A stretch of DNA of 63,478 nucleotides from Paenibacillus pabuli NBRC 13638 (GTDB lineage: Bacteria; Bacillota; Bacilli; Paenibacillales; Paenibacillaceae), in assembly GCF_001514495.1 (NCBI RefSeq), contig NZ_BCNM01000033.1:1-63478 (forward strand), written 5' to 3'. The notes beneath the pieces are model-generated. The model had not been told where the DNA came from. It ran no database searches and saw only the letters and a list, made by a program, of their open reading frames with translations. How positions within the stretch are numbered: position 1 is the first letter of the stretch; each line of letters opens with the position of its first letter. The translations under genes and the position numbers were made by a program. This document shows positions 54,178 through 63,429 of the stretch, piece by piece.

Positions 54178-55254
54178 TTACATCTGTCTGTCAATAAACA
54201 TCTGCTCTTGCAAACGTTTGAGACCTTCTTTAATGGTGCGGGCGCGTACCTCACCAATCCCGTCCACTTCGTCCAGTTCCTCAATGGTAGCCATAATGAC
54301 ATGTGGCAATTGTTCAAACTGATCCACCAGGTTATGGATAATGACATTCGGCAGGCGGGGTATCTTATTCAATACCCGATATCCGCGAGGTGCAACCGAA
54401 TCTTCGGATGTAGCAGCTGACGAAGGGTACCCCAACAGGCGAACAATATGATGCGCATCCAGCAATTCATCGTCTGACAACCTTTTCAGGCCTATAATAA
54501 TATCGCGGATTTTGTCATCACTGTCGTCACGGGCATAGTCTTTGTAGAGCAACCAGGCCTCTTCCTCCGTTGTTCCGACCAGCTCCTCCATCTGCATGGA
54601 GATCAGTCGTCCTTCGTTACCAAGTTCATGAATGTACCGTTTGATTTCGGTTTTGATGCGCATAACCATTTCTGTACGCTGGATGACATTGACCACTTCA
54701 GGAATGGTCACCAGCTCCTCGAATTCGGATGCACTCAGATTCGTAAGGGACTGCGTCAATACAGCTTTGTATTTCTCCAAAGTTTGAATCGCTTGATTCG
54801 CCTTGGTCAGAATAACCCCGATTTCCTTCAGGGAATACCGAAGAGTTCCTTGATATAAGGTGATGATATTACGGCGCTGTGATATGGATACGACCAATTT
54901 GCCCGTTTGCTTGGCAACACGTTCTGCCGTTCGGTGACGAATTCCTGTCTCGGATGAGGAGATCGAAGAATCCGGGATGAGCTGGGTATTGGCATATAGA
55001 ATACGCTTCAAATCCTCGCTTAGGATAATGGCACCGTCCATCTTGGCGAGTTCATACAGATAGTTGGGGGAAAAGTCGCAGTTAATCGAAAATCCCCCAT
55101 CCACAACTTCCATTACTTCAGGGCTGTATCCTACAACCAGCAGTGCCCCCGTCTTGGCGCGCAGCACGTTCTCCAGACCTTCGCGGAAAGGTGTACCTGG
55201 TGCGATCAGCCTTAACAAATCATTCATGTTATCCAGTTGGCTCGAATCCTTCAT
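54178..55254 (-). CDS. disA: DNA integrity scanning diadenylate cyclase DisA
   Basis: The 358 aa protein has the DAC domain with DGA (73-75) and RHR (106-108), which make c-di-AMP from two ATP, a middle helical linker, and a C-terminal RuvA-like helix-hairpin-helix (DEVDGIGEVRARTIKEGL). DisA scans DNA for branched structures and pauses sporulation when it stalls. It lies 13 bases after radA, its known inhibitor partner. Confidence 0.97.
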   Translation of the reverse strand: MKDSSQLDNMNDLLRLIAPGTPFREGLENVLRAKTGALLVVGYSPEVMEVVDGGFSINCDFSPNYLYELAKMDGAIILSEDLKRILYANTQLIPDSSISSSETGIRHRTAERVAKQTGKLVVSISQRRNIITLYQGTLRYSLKEIGVILTKANQAIQTLEKYKAVLTQSLTNLSASEFEELVTIPEVVNVIQRTEMVMRIKTEIKRYIHELGNEGRLISMQMEELVGTTEEEAWLLYKDYARDDSDDKIRDIIIGLKRLSDDELLDAHHIVRLLGYPSSAATSEDSVAPRGYRVLNKIPRLPNVIIHNLVDQFEQLPHVIMATIEELDEVDGIGEVRARTIKEGLKRLQEQMFIDRQM

Positions 55255-55267
55255 CTTATTATGCCCC

Positions 55268-56635
55268 CTAATCTAAAGCAACCGCTAGTGCATCTGCCAC
55301 GGTATTCACACCGATCAGTTGTATCCCGCGAGGATGTTTCCAGCCCTTTAAGCTTTTTTCTGGTAAAATAACACGCTTGAAGCCCAGTTTCTCGGCTTCT
55401 TTCACACGTTGTTCAGCCCGTGATACAGCCCGAACTTCACCCGTCAAACCGATTTCCCCAAAAATGACGTCATCCGGCTTGGTCGGTACATCCCTCAAAC
55501 TCGATGCAATGCTTACAGCAACTGCCAAATCTACTGCCGGTTCATCTAGTCTTACACCACCAGCCACATTCAGATAAGCATCCTGGGTCTGTAAAAACAT
55601 GCCCATTCGTTTCTCCAGCACTGCAATGATCAGGTTTAATCGATGGAGATCCACCCCTGTAGCCATACGGCGGGGCGAAGGAAAATGTGTGGTTGAGATC
55701 AATGCCTGCAATTCCACGAGCAGAGGTCGTGTACCCTCCATACTGGCAACTACAGTAGAACCCGCCACACCAAGTGGACGTTCTGACAAAAAGAGCTCAG
55801 AAGGGTTACCAACTTCACGAAGTCCTTCTTCCCCCATTTCAAAGATGCCTATCTCATTAGTCGAACCAAAACGGTTCTTAACCGCACGTAAAAGGCGATA
55901 CGTATGATGCCGTTCTCCTTCAAAATAAAGAACACAGTCCACCATATGTTCGAGCATACGCGGACCGGCAATGGCGCCTTCTTTCGTAACATGCCCCACA
56001 AGTACGGTTGCAATGCCTCGCCCTTTCGCAATCCGCATGAATCGTGAGGTACATTCCCTTACCTGAGCTACACTGCCGGGTGCACTGGTGACTTCTGGCA
56101 GATATACCGTCTGAATGGAGTCGATGACAAGAAAATGCGGCTGGATCTGTTCCACCGCTTCCTCAACTCGTTCCATATTAGTCTCACATAGTACATATAA
56201 CTCAGGAGATAACGCACCCAGACGATCAGCCCGCAATTTGGTTTGTTTAACTGATTCCTCGCCAGAGACATATAACACGCGCAAACCCGAATGAGTCAAT
56301 GCATGAGAGGTTTGCAACATCAACGTTGATTTTCCGATTCCGGGGTCTCCGCCCACCAGAACGAGAGATCCTGGAACAATTCCGCCGCCCAGTACACGGT
56401 TCAGCTCTTCAATTCCAGTCTGTACACGCGGTTCCTGACCGCTATCTATATCTATGATGGGAAGTGGTTTATCTTTACTCTCAAAGAGAGGGGAATTTCT
56501 CCCTTGTGTTTTGACTACCGTTTCTGTTTCTTCCACCATTGAATTCCAAGACTGACAACCCGGACATTTGCCGTACCATTTGGGGGCTTCATAGCCGCAT
56601 TCCGTACATTGAAACTTGGTTTTAACTTTGGCCAC
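55268..56635 (-). CDS. radA: DNA repair helicase RadA (Sms)
   Basis: The 455 aa protein starts at GTG, 7 bases after GGAG. It has the N-terminal zinc finger (CTECGYEAPKWYGKCPGC), Walker A GGDPGIGKST (about 92-101), the RadA-specific KNRFGSTNEIG motif and a Lon-like C-terminal domain. It promotes D-loop branch migration in recombination and transformation. A terminator separates it from clpC. Confidence 0.96.
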   Translation of the reverse strand: MAKVKTKFQCTECGYEAPKWYGKCPGCQSWNSMVEETETVVKTQGRNSPLFESKDKPLPIIDIDSGQEPRVQTGIEELNRVLGGGIVPGSLVLVGGDPGIGKSTLMLQTSHALTHSGLRVLYVSGEESVKQTKLRADRLGALSPELYVLCETNMERVEEAVEQIQPHFLVIDSIQTVYLPEVTSAPGSVAQVRECTSRFMRIAKGRGIATVLVGHVTKEGAIAGPRMLEHMVDCVLYFEGERHHTYRLLRAVKNRFGSTNEIGIFEMGEEGLREVGNPSELFLSERPLGVAGSTVVASMEGTRPLLVELQALISTTHFPSPRRMATGVDLHRLNLIIAVLEKRMGMFLQTQDAYLNVAGGVRLDEPAVDLAVAVSIASSLRDVPTKPDDVIFGEIGLTGEVRAVSRAEQRVKEAEKLGFKRVILPEKSLKGWKHPRGIQLIGVNTVADALAVALD

Positions 56636-56812
56636 TTCAGCACTCCTAGAATATATTTTATAACAGCATTTTGCATGTTTCGACGAATTTTGACCTAACG
56701 CCCTAACGTGCAGGGTTAATAAAAGTTTACCATTGTTTGAGATTTTTCGTAAAGGATTATCGCAAACTTTACATCTGTTCCTAACCTGCTCATTTTATTT
56801 CTGTCCATACCA

Positions 56813-56848
56813 TAAAAAAATCCTCCCTGGCCGAAGCCAGGAAGGATT
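56813..56848 (-). terminator. Terminator of the ctsR-mcsA-mcsB-clpC operon
   Basis: ATCCTCCCTGGC pairs with GCCAGGAAGGAT around a CGAA loop (one mismatch) and is followed on the minus strand by TTTTTTTATGG. The rest of 56636-56812 has no clear radA promoter. Confidence 0.9.
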
Positions 56849-56894
56849 GGAAATGAATCATACGCTCAGGTCTGATCCAAGAGTTTTACATCCA

Positions 56895-59357
56895 TTACTT
56901 TGTTTCGATTTCCTCAGTGGAAGGAACAATTACATCTTTCTTCGTTACAGTCAACGCTCCGTTTTCTTCGTCGATCAGCAACGAATCGCCCTTGGTAACG
57001 CTACCTGTAAGCAATTCTTCGGACAATTTGTCTTCGATATGCTTTTGGATCGCCCGACGAAGCGGACGAGCACCATAGGCTGGATCAAAGCCTGCTTTGG
57101 CAAGAAAGGCCTTGGCATTGTCCGTGAGCTCGAAGTCGACCTCATACTCTTGCAGCCGTTTGCGAAGCTCTTCACTCATGAGTGTAACAATCTCTGCAAT
57201 GTGTTTCTCTTCAAGAGAATGGAACACGATAATTTCATCAATCCGGTTCAGGAACTCAGGACGGAAGCTTTTCTTCAGCTCATCCATCACTTTACCCTTC
57301 ATGTTATCGTAATCGGCACCTGCATCCACGACGGCTGTAAAGCCCAGTGTAGAGTTACGTTTGATTGCTTCTGCACCCACATTGGATGTCAAAATGATCA
57401 ACGTATTACGGAAGTCTACCACACGACCTTTGGAGTCGGTCAGACGACCATCCTCAAGGACTTGCAGCAAGATGTTGAATACTTCCGGATGTGCTTTCTC
57501 GATTTCATCAAGAAGAACGACAGAGTAAGGTTTGCGACGAACTTTCTCAGTCAGCTGTCCACCTTCTTCATATCCTACATATCCTGGAGGAGCTCCGACG
57601 AGTCTTGACGTGGAATGCTTCTCGCCATACTCGGACATATCAATCCGGATGACTGCATTTTCATCTCCAAACATGGCTTCAGCAAGAGCACGAGCCAGCT
57701 CGGTTTTACCTACCCCTGTAGGGCCCAGGAAGATAAATGAACCCATTGGACGTTTCGGATCTTTAAGTCCAGCACGGGCACGACGAACTGCACGACTGAC
57801 GGACTTCACAGCCTCATCTTGGCCAATGACACGTTCATGCAGAATCGATTCCAAAGTCATCAGACGTTGTGTCTCTTCTTCTTTCAGCTTGTTCACCGGA
57901 ATTCCTGTCCAGTTAGCCACCACTTGTGCGATATCCTCAGGTGTTACTTCAGAATCCGTGCGACCTTGTTTTTCTTTCCATTGGTTCTTCGTTACATCCA
58001 GCTCTTCACGAATTTTTTGTTCCGTGTCGCGCAGTGCTGCAGCCTTTTCGAATTCCTGACTTTGGACCGCCGCGTCTTTTTCCTTACGGATATCTTCGAG
58101 ACGGCTTTCCAGTTGTTTGAGGTTTGGTGGGATGGTGTAAGAGTTCAATCTTACTTTGGAACCCGCCTCATCAATCAGGTCGATCGCTTTATCCGGCAGG
58201 AAACGGTCCGTAATGTACCGATCAGACAGTTTAACCGCCTGTACAATCGCTTCATCCGTAATTTTCACCCGGTGATGCGCCTCGTAACGATCACGCAGCC
58301 CGTGTAGAATCTGAATGGCTTCTTCCGGAGAAGGTTGATCTACCGTAATCGGTTGGAAACGACGCTCAAGCGCAGCATCTTTCTCAATATATTTGCGGTA
58401 TTCATCCAGAGTCGTTGCACCGATGCACTGCAATTCTCCACGAGCCAGAGCCGGTTTAAGAATATTCGATGCATCAATGGCACCTTCTGCTCCGCCTGCA
58501 CCAATCAGGGTGTGCAATTCGTCGATGAACAGGACAATGTTACCCGCTTGACGAATTTCATCCATAATTTTTTTCAGACGATCTTCGAACTCACCACGAT
58601 ATTTTGTACCTGCAACAACAGAGCCCATATCCAACGTCATGACACGTTTGTCACGCAAAGTTTCCGGAATTTCGTTGGCGATGATTTTTTGTGCAAGTCC
58701 TTCAGCGATGGCCGTTTTACCTACACCTGGTTCACCAATCAGTACCGGGTTGTTCTTCGTACGACGGCTTAGGACCTGAATAACACGCTCGATTTCCTTG
58801 CTGCGACCGATCACCGGATCGAGGTTATTCTCTCTGGCATACGCCGTTAAATCACGTGCCAGACTATCCAGTGTTGGTGTGCTGACATTCGCAGGCGTAC
58901 CGTGATGACTGGATACGGCTTCACTGCTGCCAAGCAGTTGCAGCACTTGTTGACGTGCCTTATTCAAACTGATACCCAGGTTGTTCAGCACACGTGCTGC
59001 AACCCCTTCGCCTTCACGAATCAATCCGAGCAGGATATGCTCAGTGCCTACATAGGTATGGCCTAATTTACGGGCCTCATCCATAGACAGTTCAATTACT
59101 TTTTTCGCACGAGGCGTATATGCAATGTTCGTAGGTTGCTCTTGGCCGCGGCCAATCAGCGTCTCTACTTCATCTTGAATTTTTTCTAATCCGAGTCCCA
59201 GGCCGATCAGCGCTTTGGCTGCGATGCCTTCGCCTTCACGAATGAGGCCGAGCAAAATGTGCTCTGTACCGATGTTATTATGACCAAGACGGACAGCTTC
59301 TTCCTGCGCCAATGCGAGCACCTTTTGGGCCCGTTCCGTAAATCTTCCAAACATCAT
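56895..59357 (-). CDS. clpC: ClpC ATP-dependent protease ATPase subunit
   Basis: The 820 aa Hsp100 protein starts MMFGRFTERAQ; sequence upstream in frame is spacer. It has two N-terminal Clp_N repeats (about 1-150), AAA+ module 1 (GEPGVGKTA), the middle UVR-like domain (EKAAALRDTEQKIREEL) used by the adaptors MecA and McsB, and AAA+ module 2 (GPTGVGKTE). It unfolds proteins for ClpP, including those marked with phospho-arginine by McsB. Confidence 0.97.
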   Translation of the reverse strand: MMFGRFTERAQKVLALAQEEAVRLGHNNIGTEHILLGLIREGEGIAAKALIGLGLGLEKIQDEVETLIGRGQEQPTNIAYTPRAKKVIELSMDEARKLGHTYVGTEHILLGLIREGEGVAARVLNNLGISLNKARQQVLQLLGSSEAVSSHHGTPANVSTPTLDSLARDLTAYARENNLDPVIGRSKEIERVIQVLSRRTKNNPVLIGEPGVGKTAIAEGLAQKIIANEIPETLRDKRVMTLDMGSVVAGTKYRGEFEDRLKKIMDEIRQAGNIVLFIDELHTLIGAGGAEGAIDASNILKPALARGELQCIGATTLDEYRKYIEKDAALERRFQPITVDQPSPEEAIQILHGLRDRYEAHHRVKITDEAIVQAVKLSDRYITDRFLPDKAIDLIDEAGSKVRLNSYTIPPNLKQLESRLEDIRKEKDAAVQSQEFEKAAALRDTEQKIREELDVTKNQWKEKQGRTDSEVTPEDIAQVVANWTGIPVNKLKEEETQRLMTLESILHERVIGQDEAVKSVSRAVRRARAGLKDPKRPMGSFIFLGPTGVGKTELARALAEAMFGDENAVIRIDMSEYGEKHSTSRLVGAPPGYVGYEEGGQLTEKVRRKPYSVVLLDEIEKAHPEVFNILLQVLEDGRLTDSKGRVVDFRNTLIILTSNVGAEAIKRNSTLGFTAVVDAGADYDNMKGKVMDELKKSFRPEFLNRIDEIIVFHSLEEKHIAEIVTLMSEELRKRLQEYEVDFELTDNAKAFLAKAGFDPAYGARPLRRAIQKHIEDKLSEELLTGSVTKGDSLLIDEENGALTVTKKDVIVPSTEEIETK

Positions 59358-59566
59358 ATCTCCTGCACCTCCATGGTTTTGGATAAAACGGGGGCCTAGA
59401 ATGGATCCCACCGTATTCTTCATATCATTTTTGTTTGCAGCCGTGCTGCGAATACATCATTCAGCATTGATCTCATTGATTTGTAGAAAATGCTCTTTTA
59501 TATAAAAGCCGCAGATGCAGCGTGAAACCTTTGTAATTAACACTTGAAACATTCTAATGAAACATT

Positions 59567-60637
59567 CTAAGATTGATTGGCTGCACTGATCGTATCACGG
59601 ATTAACTGAGCCCGATATATGTCACGTTCATCTGTCCGCATATCTTCCCCGAATGTTTTCTGCAAAAAGCCCGGCTGGGTCATCACATTTAACTCGTTCA
59701 TTACGGTTATGGACAGGCCATCCAGTAAGCCAAGGTCTACACCAAGTCGAACATCGGACAGACGCTGTGCAGCTTCCTTCGAATCGACGATGGCTGCATG
59801 CGACAATATACCGTACGAACGCATCACTCTGTCGGTAATCCGTAATCTGGAATCGGTCATTAACCGCTCTCTGGCGGTACGCTCATGCCCTATCATCTGT
59901 AACACAACACTATGCAGGTTATCAATGACTTCTTGTTCCGTCTGCCCCAGTGTGATCTGGTTCGAGATCTGAAACAGGTTACCCATTGCCTCGCTGCCTT
60001 CACCGTAAATTCCACGTACAGTCAGTCCGACTTGGGAAACTGCGGTTAGAATGCGGCCAATCTGCTGTGTCATCACCAGAGCGGGCAAATGCATCATGAC
60101 CGAAGCTCTTACACCTGTACCTACATTCGTAGGACAACTGGTCAAGTATCCTCTGCGGTCATCAAAAGCATAATCCACATGCGCTTCAAAAGCATCATCT
60201 ATAGCGGAAGCTTTCTCCCAGGCTTCTTTCACCTGGAACCCCGGATAGAGGCACTGGATACGTAGATGGTCCTCTTCATTGATCATAATACTGACAGATT
60301 CATCCTCACTGAGAATAACAGCACCATTTCTGGATTCGTTCGCAAGACTGGGACTGATCAGATGTTTTTCCACCAGCACCCGTTTGTCGAGTTCATCGAT
60401 ATCCATCAGATCCAGCGTATGAAAATCCCCAAAGGCATGAACCTCATCATATTGAAGCACTTCGCTCAGCTTATTCAGCACTTCTTCCGATTGCTCATTG
60501 GAAGCCAGCATCGGAAACGGAATATGCTGCAGGTTGCGTGCGATTCGGACACGGCTGCTAATGACGATTTCGGAATCAGCCGCATCACTGCGCATCCAGT
60601 CGCTGAGCGCTTTCTCGGTAAAGCGCAGATTAGGCAT
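59567..60637 (-). CDS. mcsB: Protein-arginine kinase McsB
   Basis: The 356 aa enzyme is of the phosphagen-kinase fold without the N-terminal domain of metazoan kinases. Visible blocks are SSRVRIARNL (ATP-binding arginines), SCPTNVGTGVRASV with the catalytic cysteine, and the phospho-arginine pocket RLGVDLGLL region. It phosphorylates arginines on aggregated proteins and on CtsR, marking them for ClpCP. It starts after AGGAGGG. Confidence 0.96.
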   Translation of the reverse strand: MPNLRFTEKALSDWMRSDAADSEIVISSRVRIARNLQHIPFPMLASNEQSEEVLNKLSEVLQYDEVHAFGDFHTLDLMDIDELDKRVLVEKHLISPSLANESRNGAVILSEDESVSIMINEEDHLRIQCLYPGFQVKEAWEKASAIDDAFEAHVDYAFDDRRGYLTSCPTNVGTGVRASVMMHLPALVMTQQIGRILTAVSQVGLTVRGIYGEGSEAMGNLFQISNQITLGQTEQEVIDNLHSVVLQMIGHERTARERLMTDSRLRITDRVMRSYGILSHAAIVDSKEAAQRLSDVRLGVDLGLLDGLSITVMNELNVMTQPGFLQKTFGEDMRTDERDIYRAQLIRDTISAANQS

Positions 60638-60665
60638 TACGCATCCCTCCTACTCATCACAAACT

Positions 60666-61190
60666 TTACTCCTGAGCTATTTCTTTTTCAAGTTCCCTGA
60701 TCTGATCACGAATTTGAGCGGCCTCTTCGAACTCCTCTTGAGTTATACTCTCCTGAAGATCTCGTTTCAGATCAGCGATTTGTCGTTTCACCTTGATGCG
60801 GCCCCCAGCTCGTGCAGGCACTTTACCTACGTGAGATGTACTGCCATGAACCCGTTTGAATAAAGGGTCCAAACGGCTGTCAAAATATTTATAACATGAG
60901 CTACAGCCAAAGCGGCCGATTTTGCTAAACTGTGAATAGGTCATGCCGCACTCTTCACAACGAAGGGCTTGTGCAGGTGTTGCTCCCGCACTGCCATTCT
61001 TGCCTGAGGGGTCAAAATCAAGCAACCCGGACAATAAGTTGTGAATGGAAAATCCGTTGGATGTACCGGGGATCATTTCCCCTTTTTCACGAGCACATGA
61101 CTCACAAATATGGAACTCCGTCTTCTCTCCGTTCACGATTTTCGTAAAATGGAGCGTCGCCGGACGTTTGTTGCATTCTTGGCACAGCAC
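60666..61190 (-). CDS. mcsA: McsA, zinc-binding activator of McsB
   Basis: The 174 aa protein starts at GTG, 9 bases after GGGGG. It has four CxxC pairs in two treble-clef zinc sites (CQEC/CESC, CEEC/CSSC) and a C-terminal UVR domain (LQESITQEEFEEAAQIRDQI). It is required for McsB kinase activity. Confidence 0.95.
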   Translation of the reverse strand: MLCQECNKRPATLHFTKIVNGEKTEFHICESCAREKGEMIPGTSNGFSIHNLLSGLLDFDPSGKNGSAGATPAQALRCEECGMTYSQFSKIGRFGCSSCYKYFDSRLDPLFKRVHGSTSHVGKVPARAGGRIKVKRQIADLKRDLQESITQEEFEEAAQIRDQIRELEKEIAQE

Positions 61191-61220
61191 AATGATGTAC
61201 CCCCTTGATCCCGATAGTTT

Positions 61221-61682
61221 TCATTTACCGAGCAAAGATATTAACATCGCCTTCAACATTCTGGCACGAATTTGATCCCGGTAAGGAAGTTTGACCAATA
61301 TAATCTCTCTCGATACAGCTGCTCTCATCAACCCGGCTTCCCTTTTGCTCAAGAAACGTGCTTCTTCCAGTTGGTAGATCAGACCCTCGGCAGCTGTCTG
61401 CCCGATCTCATCCCCGATACTATGGTGCAAATGGTTATGCAGAGCCGAGTGAGCCGGCAATTCAATCCGCTGTATGCGAACATAACCGCCGCCGCCACGT
61501 TTACTCTCTACAAGGTAACCTTTTTCGAGTGTAAATCGGGTGCTGATGACATAATTGATCTGGGAAGGCACACATGAAAATTGATCAGCCAGATCATTAC
61601 GTTGAATTTCGACCATTCCTTCGGGACTTTCATGCAAAATACTCTTCAGATATTGTTCGATAATATCAGAGATATTACGCAT
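61221..61682 (-). CDS. ctsR: CtsR, class III heat-shock repressor
   Basis: The 153 aa repressor starts MRNISDIIEQYLK, 8 bases after GGAGG. It has the winged-helix DNA-binding domain with the conserved RGGGGYVRI wing (about residues 62-70) that also senses heat, and a C-terminal dimer domain. It represses its own operon through the box at 61936-61952 and is inactivated by McsA/McsB. Confidence 0.97.
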   Translation of the reverse strand: MRNISDIIEQYLKSILHESPEGMVEIQRNDLADQFSCVPSQINYVISTRFTLEKGYLVESKRGGGGYVRIQRIELPAHSALHNHLHHSIGDEIGQTAAEGLIYQLEEARFLSKREAGLMRAAVSREIILVKLPYRDQIRARMLKAMLISLLGK

Positions 61683-61935
61683 CCACTCATCCTCCACTGT
61701 CTGAAACGTTAAGTCAATAAGGACCCACACGCCCCTACAGAGTACACCTTCTCAACCCATTTAACCAATCAGGGAAACAGCGAAACTCGTCTTCCACGGT
61801 CATTAACAGGTAAGCGAAGGACGCTCGAAGGTCCTTTAATATTGCCTTTATCCGCTGATGTATACTACCCTCTAAATGGCTGCCACCACCGGATTGCAGA
61901 AAGAAAGCTACGTAAGTATTTAACCTTTAGTTGAC

Positions 61936-61952
61936 TTTGACTTTCTTTGACT
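61936..61952 (-). promoter_or_regulatory. CtsR operator
   Basis: On the minus strand AGTCAAA-GAA-AGTCAAA fits the CtsR consensus RGTCAAA-NAN-RGTCAAA exactly. A third GTCAA half-repeat follows at 61931-61936. The box lies directly downstream of the -10 element, so bound CtsR would block initiation. Confidence 0.92.
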
Positions 61953-61960
61953 TTATATAC

Positions 61961-61988
61961 ATTATAGCATATTTTGTGGTTTTGCCAA
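61961..61988 (-). promoter_or_regulatory. Sigma-A promoter of the ctsR operon
   Basis: TTGGCA and TATAAT are 16 bases apart on the minus strand. Transcripts would start near 61955, giving a leader of about 270 bases (61683-61955) without a gene. Confidence 0.85.
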
Positions 61989-62040
61989 GAGGGAGCACTA
62001 TTCATTTTTTACGATTTTACACGAAATATTCGGCTGACAC

Positions 62041-62070
62041 AAAAAAACCTCTCCAAAAAAGCTGGAGAAG
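62041..62070 (-). terminator. Terminator of the acetyltransferase gene
   Basis: CTTCTCCA pairs with TGGAGAGG around a T-rich loop, followed on the minus strand by seven T. Confidence 0.85.
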
Positions 62071-62152
62071 TCCATTTGTCTCACACTAGCAACGTATTGC
62101 TGTACAAGTTAATTCTATGAAATTGATCCAAAATGTCGTTACTTCTATGAAA

Positions 62153-63328
62153 TCAGAAAAAATCCAGTAAATAGGTTTCCCGTTTAGGAATCGCTTGCTC
62201 CAGAGCCCTGATCGTATCGGTTGGACCATTGAGTCTACCTATTTGAGCCATCTCTACGGGTCTGCGATACCCCATTAAAATGGCAGTAAGCGTTTGAATA
62301 TTGACTTTAACCGTCTGACCCTCAGCTGGTTGCTCCGATGTTTTCCATATAGAAGCTGTACCGTTCATCGCCACATTCAATTCCCACACCCCTTCATTCC
62401 AAGGTGCATAAGCATCCTCTACCTCTAGACGAATCTGTACCGGCGAATCTGGGCTTGCAAAAGGATACTGTGAGATAAATTGTTCTACACTCACTATACG
62501 TGCCATGAAGAAGGGTACAATTTCCTGCTGAATCCGTGGATTATCCAATTGAAAAGCAAGCATATCACTGGCTGGTGCCTGTAATGTTACTTCCTCAATC
62601 ATAGAATCATGGTTGGCTATAAAGGTCCACAAGGCTTGTCTCGCTTCTTCATTAAGATAAATGATTTCTCTAATGGTAAACTTTCTGTCCTTAACCTCAT
62701 ATAAAAGGTAGCCTTGTGCTTTACCAGCATCATCAAAATATACAGCCTTCTGACTGGCTCCATTAGTGAGAACCGAATTCTCCCATCTTTCGTCATTCCG
62801 GATCAATGTTCCGTTATAGCGCTCAGCGTAGGCACCGTATACTTCTTTTAATATACTAAGTCCCGGATCGCCACGACGAATCGTTCCAGGGGTTGCCTTT
62901 TTCGCAGGCAGATAAGCTGTGAGCACTTTATATCGTTTAAATTCAACATACGTCTCCCATCCATATTTCCGATAAAAAGCAAAAGAAAACGGATGCAGAA
63001 ACGATATACTTTGTTTATTACGGTTCATCTCCTCGAGCGCATGCTTTAACAGCCCTGCTACCCAGCCTTTGCGTCTATATTCTGGCCATGTGGCTACACC
63101 CGCAATACCGCCCATCTCGAACGATCTCCCATGAATATAGGTTTGAAAAGGAATAATGTGAAGTTTGGCACCCAATTGCCCTTCCTCATACACCCCCCAT
63201 ATATCCTGTGACGCAAATTGACTCCGTCGCTTCTCGGTCTGTTCTTCACTCATTACCACTTGAAAAGCATACTCGGAGAGTGCCATTGCTTGTTCAAAAT
63301 CATCTACCGTCAATTTCTGAATTTCCAT
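62153..63328 (-). CDS. Eis-like GNAT N-acetyltransferase
   Basis: The 391 aa protein starts at MEIQKLTVDDFEQA, about 9 bases after GGGGTG; the in-frame extension to 63385 crosses the promoter region. Residues about 1-130 form a GNAT domain with the acetyl-CoA loop WPEYRRKGWVAGLLKHAL; a second GNAT-like domain and a C-terminal SCP2-like domain (about 290-391) follow, the layout of Eis family enzymes that acetylate amines, including aminoglycosides in some species. The true substrate cannot be read from sequence. Confidence 0.88.
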   Translation of the reverse strand: MEIQKLTVDDFEQAMALSEYAFQVVMSEEQTEKRRSQFASQDIWGVYEEGQLGAKLHIIPFQTYIHGRSFEMGGIAGVATWPEYRRKGWVAGLLKHALEEMNRNKQSISFLHPFSFAFYRKYGWETYVEFKRYKVLTAYLPAKKATPGTIRRGDPGLSILKEVYGAYAERYNGTLIRNDERWENSVLTNGASQKAVYFDDAGKAQGYLLYEVKDRKFTIREIIYLNEEARQALWTFIANHDSMIEEVTLQAPASDMLAFQLDNPRIQQEIVPFFMARIVSVEQFISQYPFASPDSPVQIRLEVEDAYAPWNEGVWELNVAMNGTASIWKTSEQPAEGQTVKVNIQTLTAILMGYRRPVEMAQIGRLNGPTDTIRALEQAIPKRETYLLDFF

Positions 63329-63378
63329 GTCATTCTGCACCCCGTTCTCTAAGTTAATGATATCTTTCAGATCATGGC

Positions 63379-63429
63379 CTGACACGTGATGTATGTATCC
63401 ATTATGAGTGTGTCAGAGGAACGGGACAA
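63379..63429 (-). promoter_or_regulatory. Candidate promoter with overlapping inverted repeat upstream of the acetyltransferase
   Basis: TTGTCC (63424-63429) and CATAAT (63401-63406) are 17 bases apart on the minus strand. Inverted CTGACAC (63379-63385) and GTGTCAG (63410-63416) flank the -10 box and could be an operator. Confidence 0.4.
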
